Of a DNA stretch of 64,000 nt, positions 32,541 through 43,459 are shown one piece after another. The stretch is taken from assembly GCA_019054805.1 (NCBI GenBank), contig JAHQIY010000020.1, positions 434,001 through 498,000 on the forward strand. The letters run 5' to 3'. Numbering within the stretch: the stretch's first letter is position 1; each line of letters starts with the position of its first letter. Both the position numbers and the translations under genes were made by a program. The notes beneath the pieces are model-generated. The model had not been told where the DNA came from and made no database searches. It worked only from the letters and a program-made list of their open reading frames with translations. Origin of the DNA: Brachionus manjavacas (taxonomy: Eukaryota > Rotifera > Eurotatoria > Ploima > Brachionidae).

Positions 32541-33880
32541 AAGCTCAATTTAAAAGACTTTAATGTGGCTAGCTAATTATGACAAGTTAAAGAATAATAG
32601 AGTTTAATTTGACAAATTTGATTATAATTTGTTTTAATTAGACAGAAGAAAAAATGAATAAGTTTAATTTGACTAGTTTTAATTGAAAAATAAAAAAGAC
32701 ATCAGTTGAAAAGTCGTGCTCAGTGGTATTTTCTAAGTACAAGAAAGGGAGTGGTAATCTTAACTTAGAAATTTATGGAAAAGAATAGTAACCAAAAAGA
32801 AATGAGAGAGGTAGAACGAAACATATAAAAAGATAAAAAAACATATATAAAGAAAAAAAAAACATATATAAAGAAAAAAAAAACATAAAGCAAAATTATA
32901 ATTTTATTTCAGGGAAAAAACATATAATCATTTGAATAAAAAAGATAAAACACATAAACCAAAATCAAAAAATTTTTTAAATCTTAAATTTAATTCAAGA
33001 GAAAAACACATAAAATCAATTGAAAAAAAAGATAAACAGCATTAATTTAATTTTAATTTCTTCATTGATCATATTGTAAACAAGGACCAGCTTTTCGCTT
33101 CCGACCTGCTTTAGGTCTATTTTGAAAATGTTTTGTAGTTAATAAGCCGGGATAATTAATTTTATCATTTATTCAATAAATTTTATCAATAAACAAGAGA
33201 TTAGATGTACACACATTCCTTTGTCCATAAAATATGAACACGAACAATAGCAGCAATCAACGCAAAAGCATTCATCGCTTACAGCAACTTGATAAAGATT
33301 GTCATAAATAAATGCGAATGATCTTGAATGGATCAAAATTTGCGTTTCAAAAATTTCGCATACCGGTAATACGTTTGATTAAATTTTATGTTTTTTTTTC
33401 TTTTTGTTTTTTATAATTTTGTGTTTTTTTTTTCTCATTATATAAGCTAAATTTGTTAAATTAGTTATATGTTTTTTCCTCTTTTTTATGTTTTTTCCTC
33501 TTTTTTATGTTTTTTTCTACCTCACCCAAAAGAAATCAAGTTTCTTGTTATTAAATTTGATTCTAAGTCAAATTTTGGTAGACGAAATTAAAAGGTTAAA
33601 TATTATTAAGGTTAAAAATGGTAATATTTTATACCCCAGGGGTAATATTTTATACCCCATTGTATGGGGTAAATATGATAATTAACCGTTTTGTATTCTT
33701 TTCTTTATAAAATTTGAACCGTTTATTTTTTTTTAAATAAATTTTTTTGAATCAAAGAAAAAAATAGTTTTTTCATTTATAAAAAAAAAATCTCCTGATA
33801 AGCTCTTTCCCTTCTGATTTTATTTAGGTCCAAAGTAAAGAATTATCACATTTACCCCAATTGACTGTATTCTTTTTCTT
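32541..33880. other. Decayed repeat-rich spacer
   Basis: Contains tandem ACATATATAAAGAAAAAAAA units at 32815-32890 that are mirrored by TTTTTTATGTTTTTTCCTC units at 33450-33525, i.e. inverted arms about 700 bp apart. At 33620-33637 and 33641-33658 an 18-bp word GGTAATATTTTATACCCC is directly repeated, followed by a TATGGGGTA inverse. No gene. Confidence 0.4.
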
Positions 33881-33884
33881 GCTT

Positions 33885-34445
33885 GAATTCATTTTCAGAA
33901 AATAATATCAAAAAACTACAAGCAATTCAGAAAACAGCAGTCAGATCTATCCTCAAGTTAAAATATGATATCAGCATTTCAAGTGAAGCATTTTCATTGA
34001 TCTCTTCTATACTTCTTGGTTCATCGTCGAGTAATTCATTGTATTCTACGATCAGAGAATTATTGTTTAGCTTTTTTCTTACTTCTCTCGGATTCTTCAA
34101 TTATTTTATTGACTAATTTTCTCGTGAAGACGTTATTTTCTAATTTCTTTGCAAATGCTAGTTTTCTAAGATATATTGAATACCCAACTCCATTGTGTAA
34201 TTGCTAACTTACTATTTCTTATTTTTTTCCTGAATCTTGAACTATTTAAACATGTGCCACATGTTACAATCTATTTCAATATATGTCTTCTTAACTTTCT
34301 TTTCATTTTTTTTCGCGTATTTTCTTTATTTTAATTTTTGTTGATCTTAAGTTATTAACTTTAATTTTATTTTATTATTTTTTTTTAAATTTATTCTGAA
34401 GGAGCTCTATCTCGGTACAGAAAAATAATAATAAAAAAAAATGAC
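33885..34445 (+). pseudogene. LINE RT C-terminal relic with 3' hairpin and tail
   Basis: Plus-strand pieces NIKKLQAIQKTAVRSILKLK (typical post-RT helix of LINE ORF2) and, in another frame, FANASFLRYIEYPTPLCNC followed by a stop at about 34205. Then the 3' UTR ends in TCTGAAGGAGCTCTATCTCGGTACAG and an (AATA)n/poly(A) tail at 34392-34441. Opposite orientation to the copies at 31.9 and 32.2 kb. Frameshifts make it dead. Confidence 0.82.
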
Positions 34446-34480
34446 AAAGTTTAATTTGACGTTTGACAAGAAAAAAATTC

Positions 34481-35497
34481 GGGTCTTGTCCAATATGTGA
34501 TCACTTGATCTCCAAAAATGTGATCATTTTAATAATGCTGGTTTTGTGAACAAGACTGATCACCAAATCGATGATCACACAATATGTGATCAAAAATATA
34601 AAAAGTAAAATTAAGGAAAAAACTTTTGTGATCAATGTTTTTATTTATGTGATCAAAGACCTAAGAATATAGTGGCAATTTTTTTAATATATATAGATCA
34701 TTAAAATAAAAAATTTTCTCACCAACTTTTCTTGATAAAAAGATGTCACATTAATAAAGTTTAATAAAGAAAAAAAATTAACATGAAATTTAACTGTGTT
34801 TTTGCAATATGGAGTTTGACACCGCGTTCATTCTTCATCAAAGCCTTGCATATTGGGCATGAGACCGGATTCGTATGCTTGCTCAAAGCTGCTGCTACTT
34901 GCTCTTTAGCCTCATCTGAAGCGACATGAGGCTCTAATGAACTACATCGCCATGAAATAATGGCATTCTTGGCATTAGTAGATCTTTTTCTTTGTTTCAA
35001 ATTCATTACTGTACCAAATTTTTTGAACAAAGTTTTAGAGCATTTCTGATCGTTTTTAATTAAGCCAATCTTAGATATTTTCTCAAAAAGTTTTAAATCT
35101 TCACTTTCAATATTCATTTTTTATTATTTGATTCAAGACATTCATTCATTTTATATATTACAATTTTAAAGCTTAGTAAGCGTAAGAATGATTATATAAA
35201 AAGGATTTCAAAACTGAAGCACATAAAATTTATATTGCAATATTAATGTGACATCTTTTTATCAAGAAAAGTTGATGAGAAAATTTTTTATTTTGATGAT
35301 CAATATATATTATAAGTTTGAGATTCAAGCGTGATCAGTAAATTTTTTTTAGTGATCGTAGTTTTAATTCTCGTGATCAATCATTTGATCACATATTGTG
35401 TGATCACCGATTTGGTGATCAGTCTTGTTCACAAAACCAGCATTGTTAAAATGATCACATTTTTGGTGATCAAGTGACCACATATTGGACAAGACCC
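34481..35497. mobile_element. 1-kb hAT-like element with long TIRs, 8-bp TSD and a zinc-finger ORF
   Basis: Terminal repeats begin GGGTCTTGTCCAATATGTG at 34481 and mirror exactly at 35497 for the first 24 bases bar one change; similarity continues for about 115 bp and resumes in an inner block (34700-34757 against 35238-35297). A perfect 8-bp direct repeat AAAAATTC flanks it (34473-34480 and 35498-35505). The arms carry many TGATCA/GTGATCAC words, as expected for sub-terminal transposase sites. The only ORF inside is the minus-strand zinc-finger-like frame at 34761-35117, not a full transposase. Non-autonomous but gene-carrying. Confidence 0.87.
34761..35117 (-). CDS. Small zinc-finger-like protein inside the TIR element
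   Basis: 118 residues, not matched to a known family. The N-terminal half is charged and helical (MNIESEDLKLFEKISKIGLI). The C-terminal half holds CPICKALMKNERGVKLHIA, which has the shape of a C2H2 finger first half (C-X2-C-X12-H) but lacks the second His before the frame runs into the right arm. Similar RGLKLH/GLSIH fingers are frequent in transposon-encoded proteins. It may be a truncated transposase DNA-binding piece, a captured host exon, or a decoy repressor. Whether it is expressed is unknown. Confidence 0.5.
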   Translation of the reverse strand: MNIESEDLKLFEKISKIGLIKNDQKCSKTLFKKFGTVMNLKQRKRSTNAKNAIISWRCSSLEPHVASDEAKEQVAAALSKHTNPVSCPICKALMKNERGVKLHIAKTQLNFMLIFFLY

Positions 35498-35559
35498 AAA
35501 AATTCAATCAAGTACAAATTATATTGAATAAGTAACTCTCACTGAGTGAAGATATGTAG

Positions 35560-35720
35560 CACGAGGACTGCGTCATTCTGTTCAATTGTCAATGGTTGTC
35601 TATCTGGTTGATGAATATAAAGCGGGTTTTGATCCAAGATATGTCGAATACCCGACTCCATTGTGTGATTGCTATCTTTCTATTTTTTCTTTTTTTACTC
35701 AACTGATCAACATTACAATT
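35560..35720 (+). pseudogene. LINE RT C-terminal fragment
   Basis: Plus-strand frame reading DPRYVEYPTPLCDCYLSIF at about 35640-35700, the conserved C-terminus of the same LINE clade. It lies directly downstream of the zinc-finger element, which therefore appears to have inserted between or inside LINE copies. Confidence 0.72.
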
Positions 35721-36064
35721 TGTCTATTTTAATTGTCTTTTATATTAAATTTTATTTTATTTTCAACCTTAGTCAATAAAATTAAAATTGAAATTCATTA
35801 TTTTCAAGACTAAATTTAACTTCAAAGTATCAAAATTTTCCAAGTTTAGAAACTTCTAATTAGAAATTAAAAAAATTAAGAAAGTAAAATAATTGATTAA
35901 AATTTTCCTTTTTAATTGCATTTTTTTACAATTATTTACACTAATTAAAAGTAAATTTAACTAATTCTACGGTTTTTTAGATTTTAGTAGAAAACTTTAA
36001 CAGGCTTATAAACCTGATAAAACAGAAAATAATTAATAAAAAAAATAAAAAATTTTATAAAAAA

Positions 36065-37782
36065 TCAAATTCGATTTTGACAAGTTAAGGCTATAAGACA
36101 AGTTAAAACTATGAGACTAGTTATAAGACATATAGAAAACGTTATCAGACTAAACAAGACAGTCAAGTTGAATTTTGTTTTATGCGCATGCTTAGAGACA
36201 ATTTTGGTACCACAAGGTGCTGGGATGTTCGATACATGATCACATTTCAAAGAAATATTACTAAATTTAAGTCCATTGGGACAATCGCTTCTATTGACTT
36301 TTTTTGAATTTTCACACATAAAATATTCCGTGCAATTATTCTCAATATTTGGATAAGAGCCGTTTGGTAATGAGCTACATCGATCTTTTTCCTCATTACT
36401 GAGAGAACGATTTCCACAGAAGACATCGTTAAATTCTTTACAAGTTTTAGACTTTTCATCAAAAAGCTTTTTATCAGAACACCGCATTTTTTTTACCTTA
36501 TTGTCCTTGCAATAAAAATAACCTTTGGGCAAAATTTTTCTTATTTTTTTATTAATTTATACCTAAATTTACCTTGGCAATCGTCTATATTGGTTAGAGA
36601 ACCATTGAAATTACATTTATCGCCTTCACTGATTCTCTCTGATTCCTTGGAATTTGATGAGTCGGACTTTTCTTCATTTTTGTTTTTGGTAACAAATTTT
36701 GCCTTTTCCTTGTCCTCTATCCCTCCAAAAATTAAGCTCATATTCCAAATTCTAATTGAACCATCAGAATAGCCGCCAGCCAAATCACCATTGTTAAGTA
36801 CTGCCAGTGTTTGCAAATATTTTTTTTTATCAGAGTCTATAAGAGTCTTTTTTAAGCTTCCATCATTTGTATCCCAAATTTTAATTGTTTGATCCAAAGA
36901 GTGACTAGCCAAATCGCCATTTTTGAGCACTACAAGGGATTTAATCAAATTAAAATGATCATTTAGAGTATTTTTTACACTTCCATTATTTGTGTTCCAA
37001 ATTTTGATTGTTCCGTCATATGATCCACTTGCTAAGTCACCATTTCTAAGTACTGCTAGTGAGAAAACTCCACCTGAATGACGCTCCAGAGTCCTTTTTA
37101 GATCTCCACTTTTTGTATTCCAAATTTTAATTGTTTGGTCATCTGATCCACTTACTAAATCGCCATTTTTTAACACTGCAAGAGACATAACTCTTTGTGA
37201 ATGATCATTCAGAGTGAATAAAACGCTTGCATCATTTATATTCCAAATTTTAATTGTCTTATCACCTGATCCACTTGCTAAGTCACCATTGCTAAGTACT
37301 GCTAGTGAGAAAACATCGTCTGAATGATCATTCAAAGTCTTTTTTAATTCTCCATTATTTGTATTCCATATTTTAATTGTTTTATCTTCTGATCCACTTG
37401 ATAAATCGCCATCTTTTAACACTGCAAGACACCAAATCCATCGAGAATGATCTTTCAGAGTGAATTTAATGCTTGCATCATTTATATTCCAAATTTTAAT
37501 TGTCTTATCACCTGATCCACTTGCTAAGTCACCATTTTTTAGTCCTTCAAGTGCCATCACTGCAAATGAATTATCACGTAAAGTCTTTATTAAAATTCCA
37601 CTTTTTGTATTTCCAATATTAATTGTACGATCATCAGATTCACTTGATAATTCGCCATGGTTTAACCCTGCAAGTGACTTTACTTCTCTTGAATGATCTA
37701 AAAGGATCCTTCCCACTTCACAATAACAATAGAAGGTAAAATTTGCAAAAATTTGATATAAGATAATATAATTCGCGTCCAT
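36065..37782 (-). CDS. WD40 propeller with peritrophin-A domains and C-terminal membrane anchor
   Basis: Two exons, 37782-36573 and 36522-36065, joined by a canonical 50-nt intron; 555 residues. The join rebuilds a chitin-binding type 2 cysteine pattern across the splice (DDCQ|GYFYCKDNK), which supports it. Order: N-terminal hydrophobic signal (IILYQIFANFTFYCYC), eight WD40 blades of about 42 residues (about 25-345) of the same consensus as the gene at 14.1 kb, a Ser/Lys/Glu-rich linker, peritrophin-A module 1 (CNFNGSL...C), module 2 (CSSLPNGSYPNIENNCTEYF to CDHV), then a hydrophobic segment (LFSLITFSICLITSLIVLTC) and a four-residue tail QNRI. Predicted: extracellular propeller and chitin-binding stalk on the cell surface. 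Chitin binding is inferred from the family; ligand of the propeller unknown. The first blade is degenerate (NIGN for KIWN). Confidence 0.82.
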
Positions 37783-38241
37783 TTTGCATAAGATTTTTAA
37801 TCAATTTGAAAATTGTGAGTTAAACTCAATTAATTTAGATTTCTAAGTATTAATAAAATTCAAATAGTTAGGCTCAAAATTTTTATAATTTTGTTCAAAT
37901 TTAGTTTTTATCATAATTTTTTAACAAGATCCTTTTTTTTAATGAAGATTTGATTATGAAATTTTTTTAATCGTTTAAGAAATGTTTTCCTCGTCAAATT
38001 CTAATTTTCGAAGAAAAAAAATTAAAAAAAAATTTTCTAATTGAAAAATTGATTAATTTTTTTAAATTTCCCGCTTCCAAATTTTTACTTTCAATTTTTG
38101 TCTAATTTTAAATTTTTTTTTTATTAGTTCAAGAAAATTTTGAAAAATTAAAAAGTAAAAATTGATTAATACAATTATTTATTGATTGAGCTGTTTATTA
38201 TTTTCATGTCCCTTAATTGAAAAAAAGTGAAACCTAAAATA
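37783..38241. other. Intergenic spacer
   Basis: AT-rich; presumed promoter of the minus-strand WD40 gene. Nothing specific seen. Confidence 0.3.
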
Positions 38242-38667
38242 CTAAAAATCTAAATAAACATAAAAAATAAACGTAAAAACAAAGATTTGAAGAATGAAAT
38301 TTATATTTTTCCTCATGGCATTATTGCATCCATCAGTATTACAACATTTTTGTATAACGTTTTCAAAGTTATAAGTTAAACAGTTACTGCTACATTCATA
38401 AAAAGTTTTTCCATTTTCTATTTTTTTCTGGAAAATCAAATATCTAATTAATTTTTTCTGAAAATTTTTACCAAAATTACTGAACAAGAAGTAGTACCAG
38501 CTGGACATGTCGTTAATTTCTTACCAGTTCTACTATTGCCTTGATAACATTTGAGAGATTCGGCATCAAAGATGATAAAGCCTAAAGATTTGAATTTGAA
38601 TTAAAAAATCTTTAATTGGAATAAAAAGTAAACCTAGAATTAAAATTAAAATAATTTTATTCTTCAT
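38242..38667 (-). CDS. Ly6/uPAR-type three-finger protein, probably GPI-anchored
   Basis: Three exons, 38667-38634, 38581-38472 and 38427-38242, introns of 52 and 44 nt; 109 residues. Signal peptide MKNKIILILILGFIIFDAES, then a small cysteine-rich domain: KCYQG, TTCPAGTTSCSV, ECSSNC and the diagnostic C-terminal box KCCNTDGCN (CC...xxCN). The protein ends in a hydrophobic tail (FILQIFVFTFIFYVYLDF), which fits a GPI-attachment signal. Eight cysteines instead of the usual ten, so one disulphide of the standard LU domain is missing. In animals such proteins sit at the cell surface and modulate receptors or junctions. Identification rests on cysteine spacing; the precise function is unknown. Confidence 0.85.
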
Positions 38668-39660
38668 TTTTTGTTGTGATTCCTAAAATTTTTTTTCTAA
38701 CCATTTTAGAATTGAAAAAATGAATATAAAAGATAAAAAGTAGTAAAAGAATTGAAGCATTTAAAACAATCATGCGAAAAACTTCGAATTTCTAAAAATA
38801 TATTACATGACTAAATTTTATAGGCTTTTTGAAGATTTTGATCAATCATTAATGATCACGGCCAAAATTTATTATTAAATTGTGTTTTTTAGAGTAAATA
38901 TCAAAAGCTTAGCTTAATTTTTAATTTCTGCAAAAATCTTATTGATTCAGAATTGATGAGAATGTCAATTAAAAAAACTAAATTAATGGCTAAAATTAAT
39001 TAACTAATATTTAAATTTAATGAACTTAGCAACTATTTTTTTGGAAATGAAAATGCTCCAAATTCATGTGTTTTTTTTTGCATTTAAAACCACCAATTAA
39101 GCCAAAAATTTATTCCTTCACAAACAGCATTATTTAAATCTTCAAGCTTATTATTTTTGTCGGGACTCATGTTTTGTTTCACAGCGATCTTTGTGATTTA
39201 AAAATTAAAATCTGTCAATATCTATTTTCAAAAAAATTTGATCGAGTAATCTTTTCCCACAATTTTCTTGATTCAATCAATTTTCTCAAATGCCATGCAT
39301 CATCATCATATATTAAAAATTTTGAAATTTTGTTTTCATAATTTTCGATGATATTTAAATAAAAAATTATAATCTGTGAACAGCTTTCTGAGCCAAAAAT
39401 TTACCTATTAAGAAATTTATGAATATTTTAGCAACTCGTTCAAAATAAAAAAATATATTTATTAATAGCAAAAGAAGTGTTCTAATTAATCTATATTAAA
39501 ATATCGAATTCATGACATGATATAATTCGATATTTACCAATTATTCGATTATTCAACTTTAGGACTATTCGATTATTCAACTATTAAATAATGATTTTAA
39601 TATAAAACTATTAAAATCTTTATCCAAAATTTATTATTTTGTAATTAATAATTTTTATTA
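38668..39660. other. Intergenic spacer
   Basis: No coding or repeat structure recognised, apart from short ATTCGATTATTCAACTA-like tandem words at 39535-39590. Confidence 0.35.
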
Positions 39661-40690
39661 ATGATATAGTCAACTATCTAAATAACTTTATGGTGAAACT
39701 ATTTGCTGATGACACAACTATTATAAAATCAGATAGTAATATGGAAAACCTAATCTCAAATTTTAATGATCAGATCAAAAGATTAGTTTGCTGGTGTAAA
39801 TATAATCGAATCGATGTGAATTGAAACAAAACTAAAGTAATGTTTGTAAATAATAAACGTAATATCAGTCTTCCAGATCAAATTACTATTGACAACAATC
39901 AGATTCAAGTGGTTGACAACTTTAAATTACTTGGCATTACAATAGATAATAAGCTTACTTTTATTAAACATGTATCTGAATTAAGAACGTCAATTAATAA
40001 ACGTCTTTATTCGATCGATAGATTATTTTATTTATCTCATAAAGTAATTCTTTAAATCGTTTATCTTACCTTACTTTGATTATTGCATGTCGTTATCTAT
40101 ATATTTTCCCAAACGTACACTCCAAAAATTAGCAAATACTTATTATTATTGTATTTATAAACTCTTACACATTCAATTATCGATATCAAATTTGGAAGAC
40201 TTTAACAAGTTAAATATCAAATTAAGCGACTATAATTTAGAATGCTATCAACACAGATTGATAAAATGAATAGCACGATTTTCAAGATTTGTAATAGTCA
40301 ACACTCACCAATTGGGCTAAAACAATCGTTGGTAAAAAATAAAGACCAAAAAGATATTACATACGACTTGAGAAATAAAAACAATTTTTATATACCGTCG
40401 AAAGGGGTCTACAATGATCACATGGAGTCCACATTCGTTTACTTTTACTCGAAATTCCTAAATGAGTTTTTGATTAAAGATTTGGATTTAGAACCTAATC
40501 ACTTCTGGAGGAGAATTGAAAACAACGTCAATTTGTATTTTTCAAAATTTTGTAAACTTTTTGTTAAATTTGATTTAAATTTTAGACTATATTACTTCTA
40601 AAAACAAAACTCTTACAAATACTAAACTTAATTTTTAATTTTATTTAATTGATTTACAAATAAATGAGTTCAATCGACCCTTAACAGGGC
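39660..40690 (+). pseudogene. LINE reverse-transcriptase relic, 3' half
   Basis: Starts inside the RT palm with VKLFADDTTIIKSDSNMENL (motif C), then an in-frame stop, NFKLLGITIDNKLTFIKHV (thumb/connector block) and, after further stops and frame changes, IPSKGVYNDHMESTFVYFY and FRLYYF, the C-terminus. At least four stops or shifts. Ends near 40605, followed by a short inverted run, TCAATCGACCC...TCGATTGA (40672-40722). No RYIEYPTPLC end, so this is a different LINE family from the copies at 32-35 kb and 57-58 kb. Confidence 0.87.
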
Positions 40691-41950
40691 TTGACACTAG
40701 TCTCTTCGATTGAATTGAAATATAACCTATATCCATTCACAATTCCACAATTAAAGCTGAGATGGCCATTTTGTACTCACATAAAACTTTTGGTTTTAAA
40801 GTATCACATGTTAAATCATCAAATTCAGTGTCAGAATTTTATAAGCAAAAATACTTTTCTTTTCTTGATTCTCCAATTTTATTTCTTTCTAGTCATAAAC
40901 ATATTACATTTTAATTTCGGTAAAAGTTGAGCTTCCTCGTTTTTTATATAGTCAAAAAAAGGTCTAATTCTTGAGACTTCATTTGAATTCCAGAAAACAT
41001 ACATCTGAGTCTATTCTTTCAAATTTTTCTAATATTTCATGTCCTTTTTAAGAGACTGAAGAAACATATTGTAAAACCAGCAATTAATTGCAACTAATTG
41101 CCCAATATTTTGAAAGGATTTTAAAAAATTCCTTCCAGAAATAATTAATTTCCATGTCACTTTAGTTTTCAATTATTATTAAAAATCGTTTTATTCTTTA
41201 GAATATTTTATTTATTTAAATACAAAGCAAATATTAACAAAAAATTATATTTTTTATTTTTTGAAAAAATTCATATTATGAACAAAATAAGAGACAATTA
41301 ACAACTAAATTTAAAATATGTTCTTTATTAGTTTGAAAACAAAATTAAATTAAAACGATAATTTTGTTTTGTCAAGGTTTTAAAAAATTATTAACCATTT
41401 TCAGTCTTTCGAGAAAGATTGAAAAAGATTTAGATTCTAAGGACGCTGATTTATCATGTCTATTTAATTACTTTTTAAATATTCATTGCAGATTTTCGGG
41501 GAAAAAAATAAAAATTATTTCAAATTAAATAATCCATTTAAATTTTTTTTTCTATTAATTCAATTTAAAAATATCATTTAATAATAATAATTGATAATAT
41601 TAAAGTATTAAATATTAAATTGAATATTTCAGTCTTACCATTACCATTTATAACTATTTAATGAAATCGCAAGATCATAAGTTCATTCAAAGTGAATTGC
41701 GATTTGTTAAATAAAATCAAACAAAAAGACTTTAAAAAGAGAATTTTTTAAATATGAATTAGATAAATTAGTCGATGTTTATGTCAACTCAAATTAATAA
41801 TCTTTATGAATTATTAATTAAAAAGTTAAATAAATTATTTAAAATTTTGAGAAAATTTAATAAGAGCTTGAAAAATCAGATAAAGGCATAGCAGACTTTT
41901 TCGGCGCCATTATTTTAACAAGTAATTTATGATTTACAATTAACCTTAAA
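40691..41950. other. Intergenic spacer
   Basis: AT-rich, no gene or well-defined element. The open frame at 40691-40930 has no recognisable similarity and low-complexity composition, so it is not called. Confidence 0.35.
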
Positions 41951-41955
41951 AAGCC

Positions 41956-42000
41956 TATTTTACATTCCTATTATTGAAAAAATAATAGGAATGTAAAATA
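41956..42000. repeat. Perfect 20-bp hairpin with 5-nt loop
   Basis: 41956-41975 is the exact reverse complement of 41981-42000; loop GAAAA. The arm reads TATTTTACATTCCTATTATT. It sits directly at the left edge of the REV3L-like relic. Confidence 0.9.
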
Positions 42001-42010
42001 AAAACTAAAA

Positions 42011-43193
42011 AACCGAGCTTCATTAAATTCAAAAATTTCAAGTCAAGATTCTCTAAGCACTGCAAGTTCTCAGGATTTTGTTGAAACAAGTTCGATAAAC
42101 TCAAATTCTCAATTGGCAATCGAAATTCCGTCAAATTTGACTCCATTCAAAAACAATGAAACAAAGTCTATTTTGGTCAAAAAAGACACTTTCAAGTCTA
42201 AATCAGTTCGGTTTAGCAGCAAAACTTTGCTAGTAAACGAAATCATGGCTCAAAATGAATTTGCTATATCGAATGAATTTTTTATTTGAGGAAATTCTAA
42301 AAGACCAAAATTTGGACAAAATTAAAATCAAGTATTTAATGAAACCATGAACCAATCTTTGGACAGCACTTTAAAGCCTTCTTTTTCTGAATTCGATTCC
42401 ATTTTGTTTCCAAAAGCATCAAAATATGTGGACTTTTTATCTATGACCACTCAAGACTTGTCCAATGATGAAAATGTTTCGAGCAAAGAGAACAAAAAAA
42501 AATAAAAACTCAACAAAAATCAAGAAAATTGTCTTAATTTAATTGAAACATTTCACTTGGCACTAATGAGTAAGGAAGTGAAGAATAGAGGTGATTTATT
42601 TCCAGATCATTAAATTAAAAAATCAGAAAATTAGAAAATTTTTAGACTTTTGTTCTAAAATATCTCGTTTGCTAAAACTTAAAAGAGAAAGTTTGATGAG
42701 AATTATCTTGGCTTAGAAAGCAGCAATTAAAGTTGACGAGCCAAGTTCAAAAGTTATGCCTGTGCCACATGAATTGATAATAGCTGGAAGAGTTGTTCCA
42801 AATTTGTGGAGAATTTTAAGAAGTAAATAGGCCCTCAGCAAGTACTCGTTTGAGAATTGCTGTTTCAGCATCCTTCTGTTTCACGATAAAGTTCCAAAAT
42901 ATTCTTAATCAACTCTTGACAAATGGTTTGAGCACAATGCTAATTTGCCACTAATGGTATCATTGGACCTAGTTGGAAAGACTCGCGAGTTTGCTCGAGA
43001 TTATGTTATTATTGCAAACAATATTTGTTTAACTACTTGTCTTGGAAGAGTTGAATCTATTGGTAAAGAGTGAAGCTTTGGATATGGAAGTTTATTTTTA
43101 CCAGACAAGTTAATCAAAAGTCTTGACTTGAAAAATGATATTTATGTGGCACCTGATGAAGTAGCTTATATAAAGTATCACATTAGACAATGT
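42011..43193 (+). pseudogene. REV3L: Decayed copy of DNA polymerase zeta catalytic subunit
   Basis: Plus-strand relic with stops and frame changes. The secure part is 42740-43193: HELIIAGRVVPNLWRILR, ALSKYSFENCCFSIL, STLDKWFEHN, LDLVGKTREFAR, then directly CLTTCLGRVESIGKE and DIYVAPDEVAYIKYHIRQ. These align by eye with human REV3L (IVGRITLNLWRIMRNEVALTNYTFENV, LDLIGKTSEMARLFG, CFSTCLGHVENLGK, ITVSPNGVAFVKPSVR). The exonuclease-to-polymerase stretch containing SLYPSI is deleted between LVGKTREFAR and CLTTCLG. The upstream 42011-42540 frame (Ser/Asn-rich, FVETSSINSNSQLAIEIPSN) would fit the long disordered middle of REV3L but is not diagnostic. A GTAAG follows the last match at 43190, so an intron border may survive, arguing against a processed copy. 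No catalytic aspartates remain. Confidence 0.75.
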
Positions 43194-43459
43194 AAGTTTA
43201 AAAAAATTAATTTTTGTATCAACTGCTTTTTTCTTACATGATTACAATAAATTTTAAGATCCAACAATAATTTTGTTTTAGAATCAAACAGTTCAGCTCA
43301 TAAATTTTTCGATAAAAAATATTTTGTTTCCGTATTTTTTGTACAATTGAAAACTTTCCGATTTAAAAATCAAGTCATAAAAATTTAACTTTAAATTTTT
43401 AATTAAAAAAAATTGATTAAATATGAAAAAAATAATTGTAGTTTATGATAAAATTGTTA
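43194..43459. other. Spacer between relics
   Basis: AT-rich, nothing recognised. Confidence 0.3.

Noticed and set aside
36538..36562. A 23-nt intron in the 36-kb WD40 gene (TTTAG|GTATAAATT...AATAAG)
   Set aside because: The 50-nt intron 36523-36572 is canonical in length and restores the peritrophin cysteine/aromatic spacing (C-Q-G-Y-F-Y-C).
40691..40930. Plus-strand ORF of 79 residues
   Set aside because: Hydrophobic, low-complexity, no neighbours or family resemblance; likely chance in AT-rich DNA after the LINE relic.
41955..42146. Minus-strand ORF of 63 residues
   Set aside because: It lies antisense to the REV3L-like relic and ends in the hairpin; no similarity seen.
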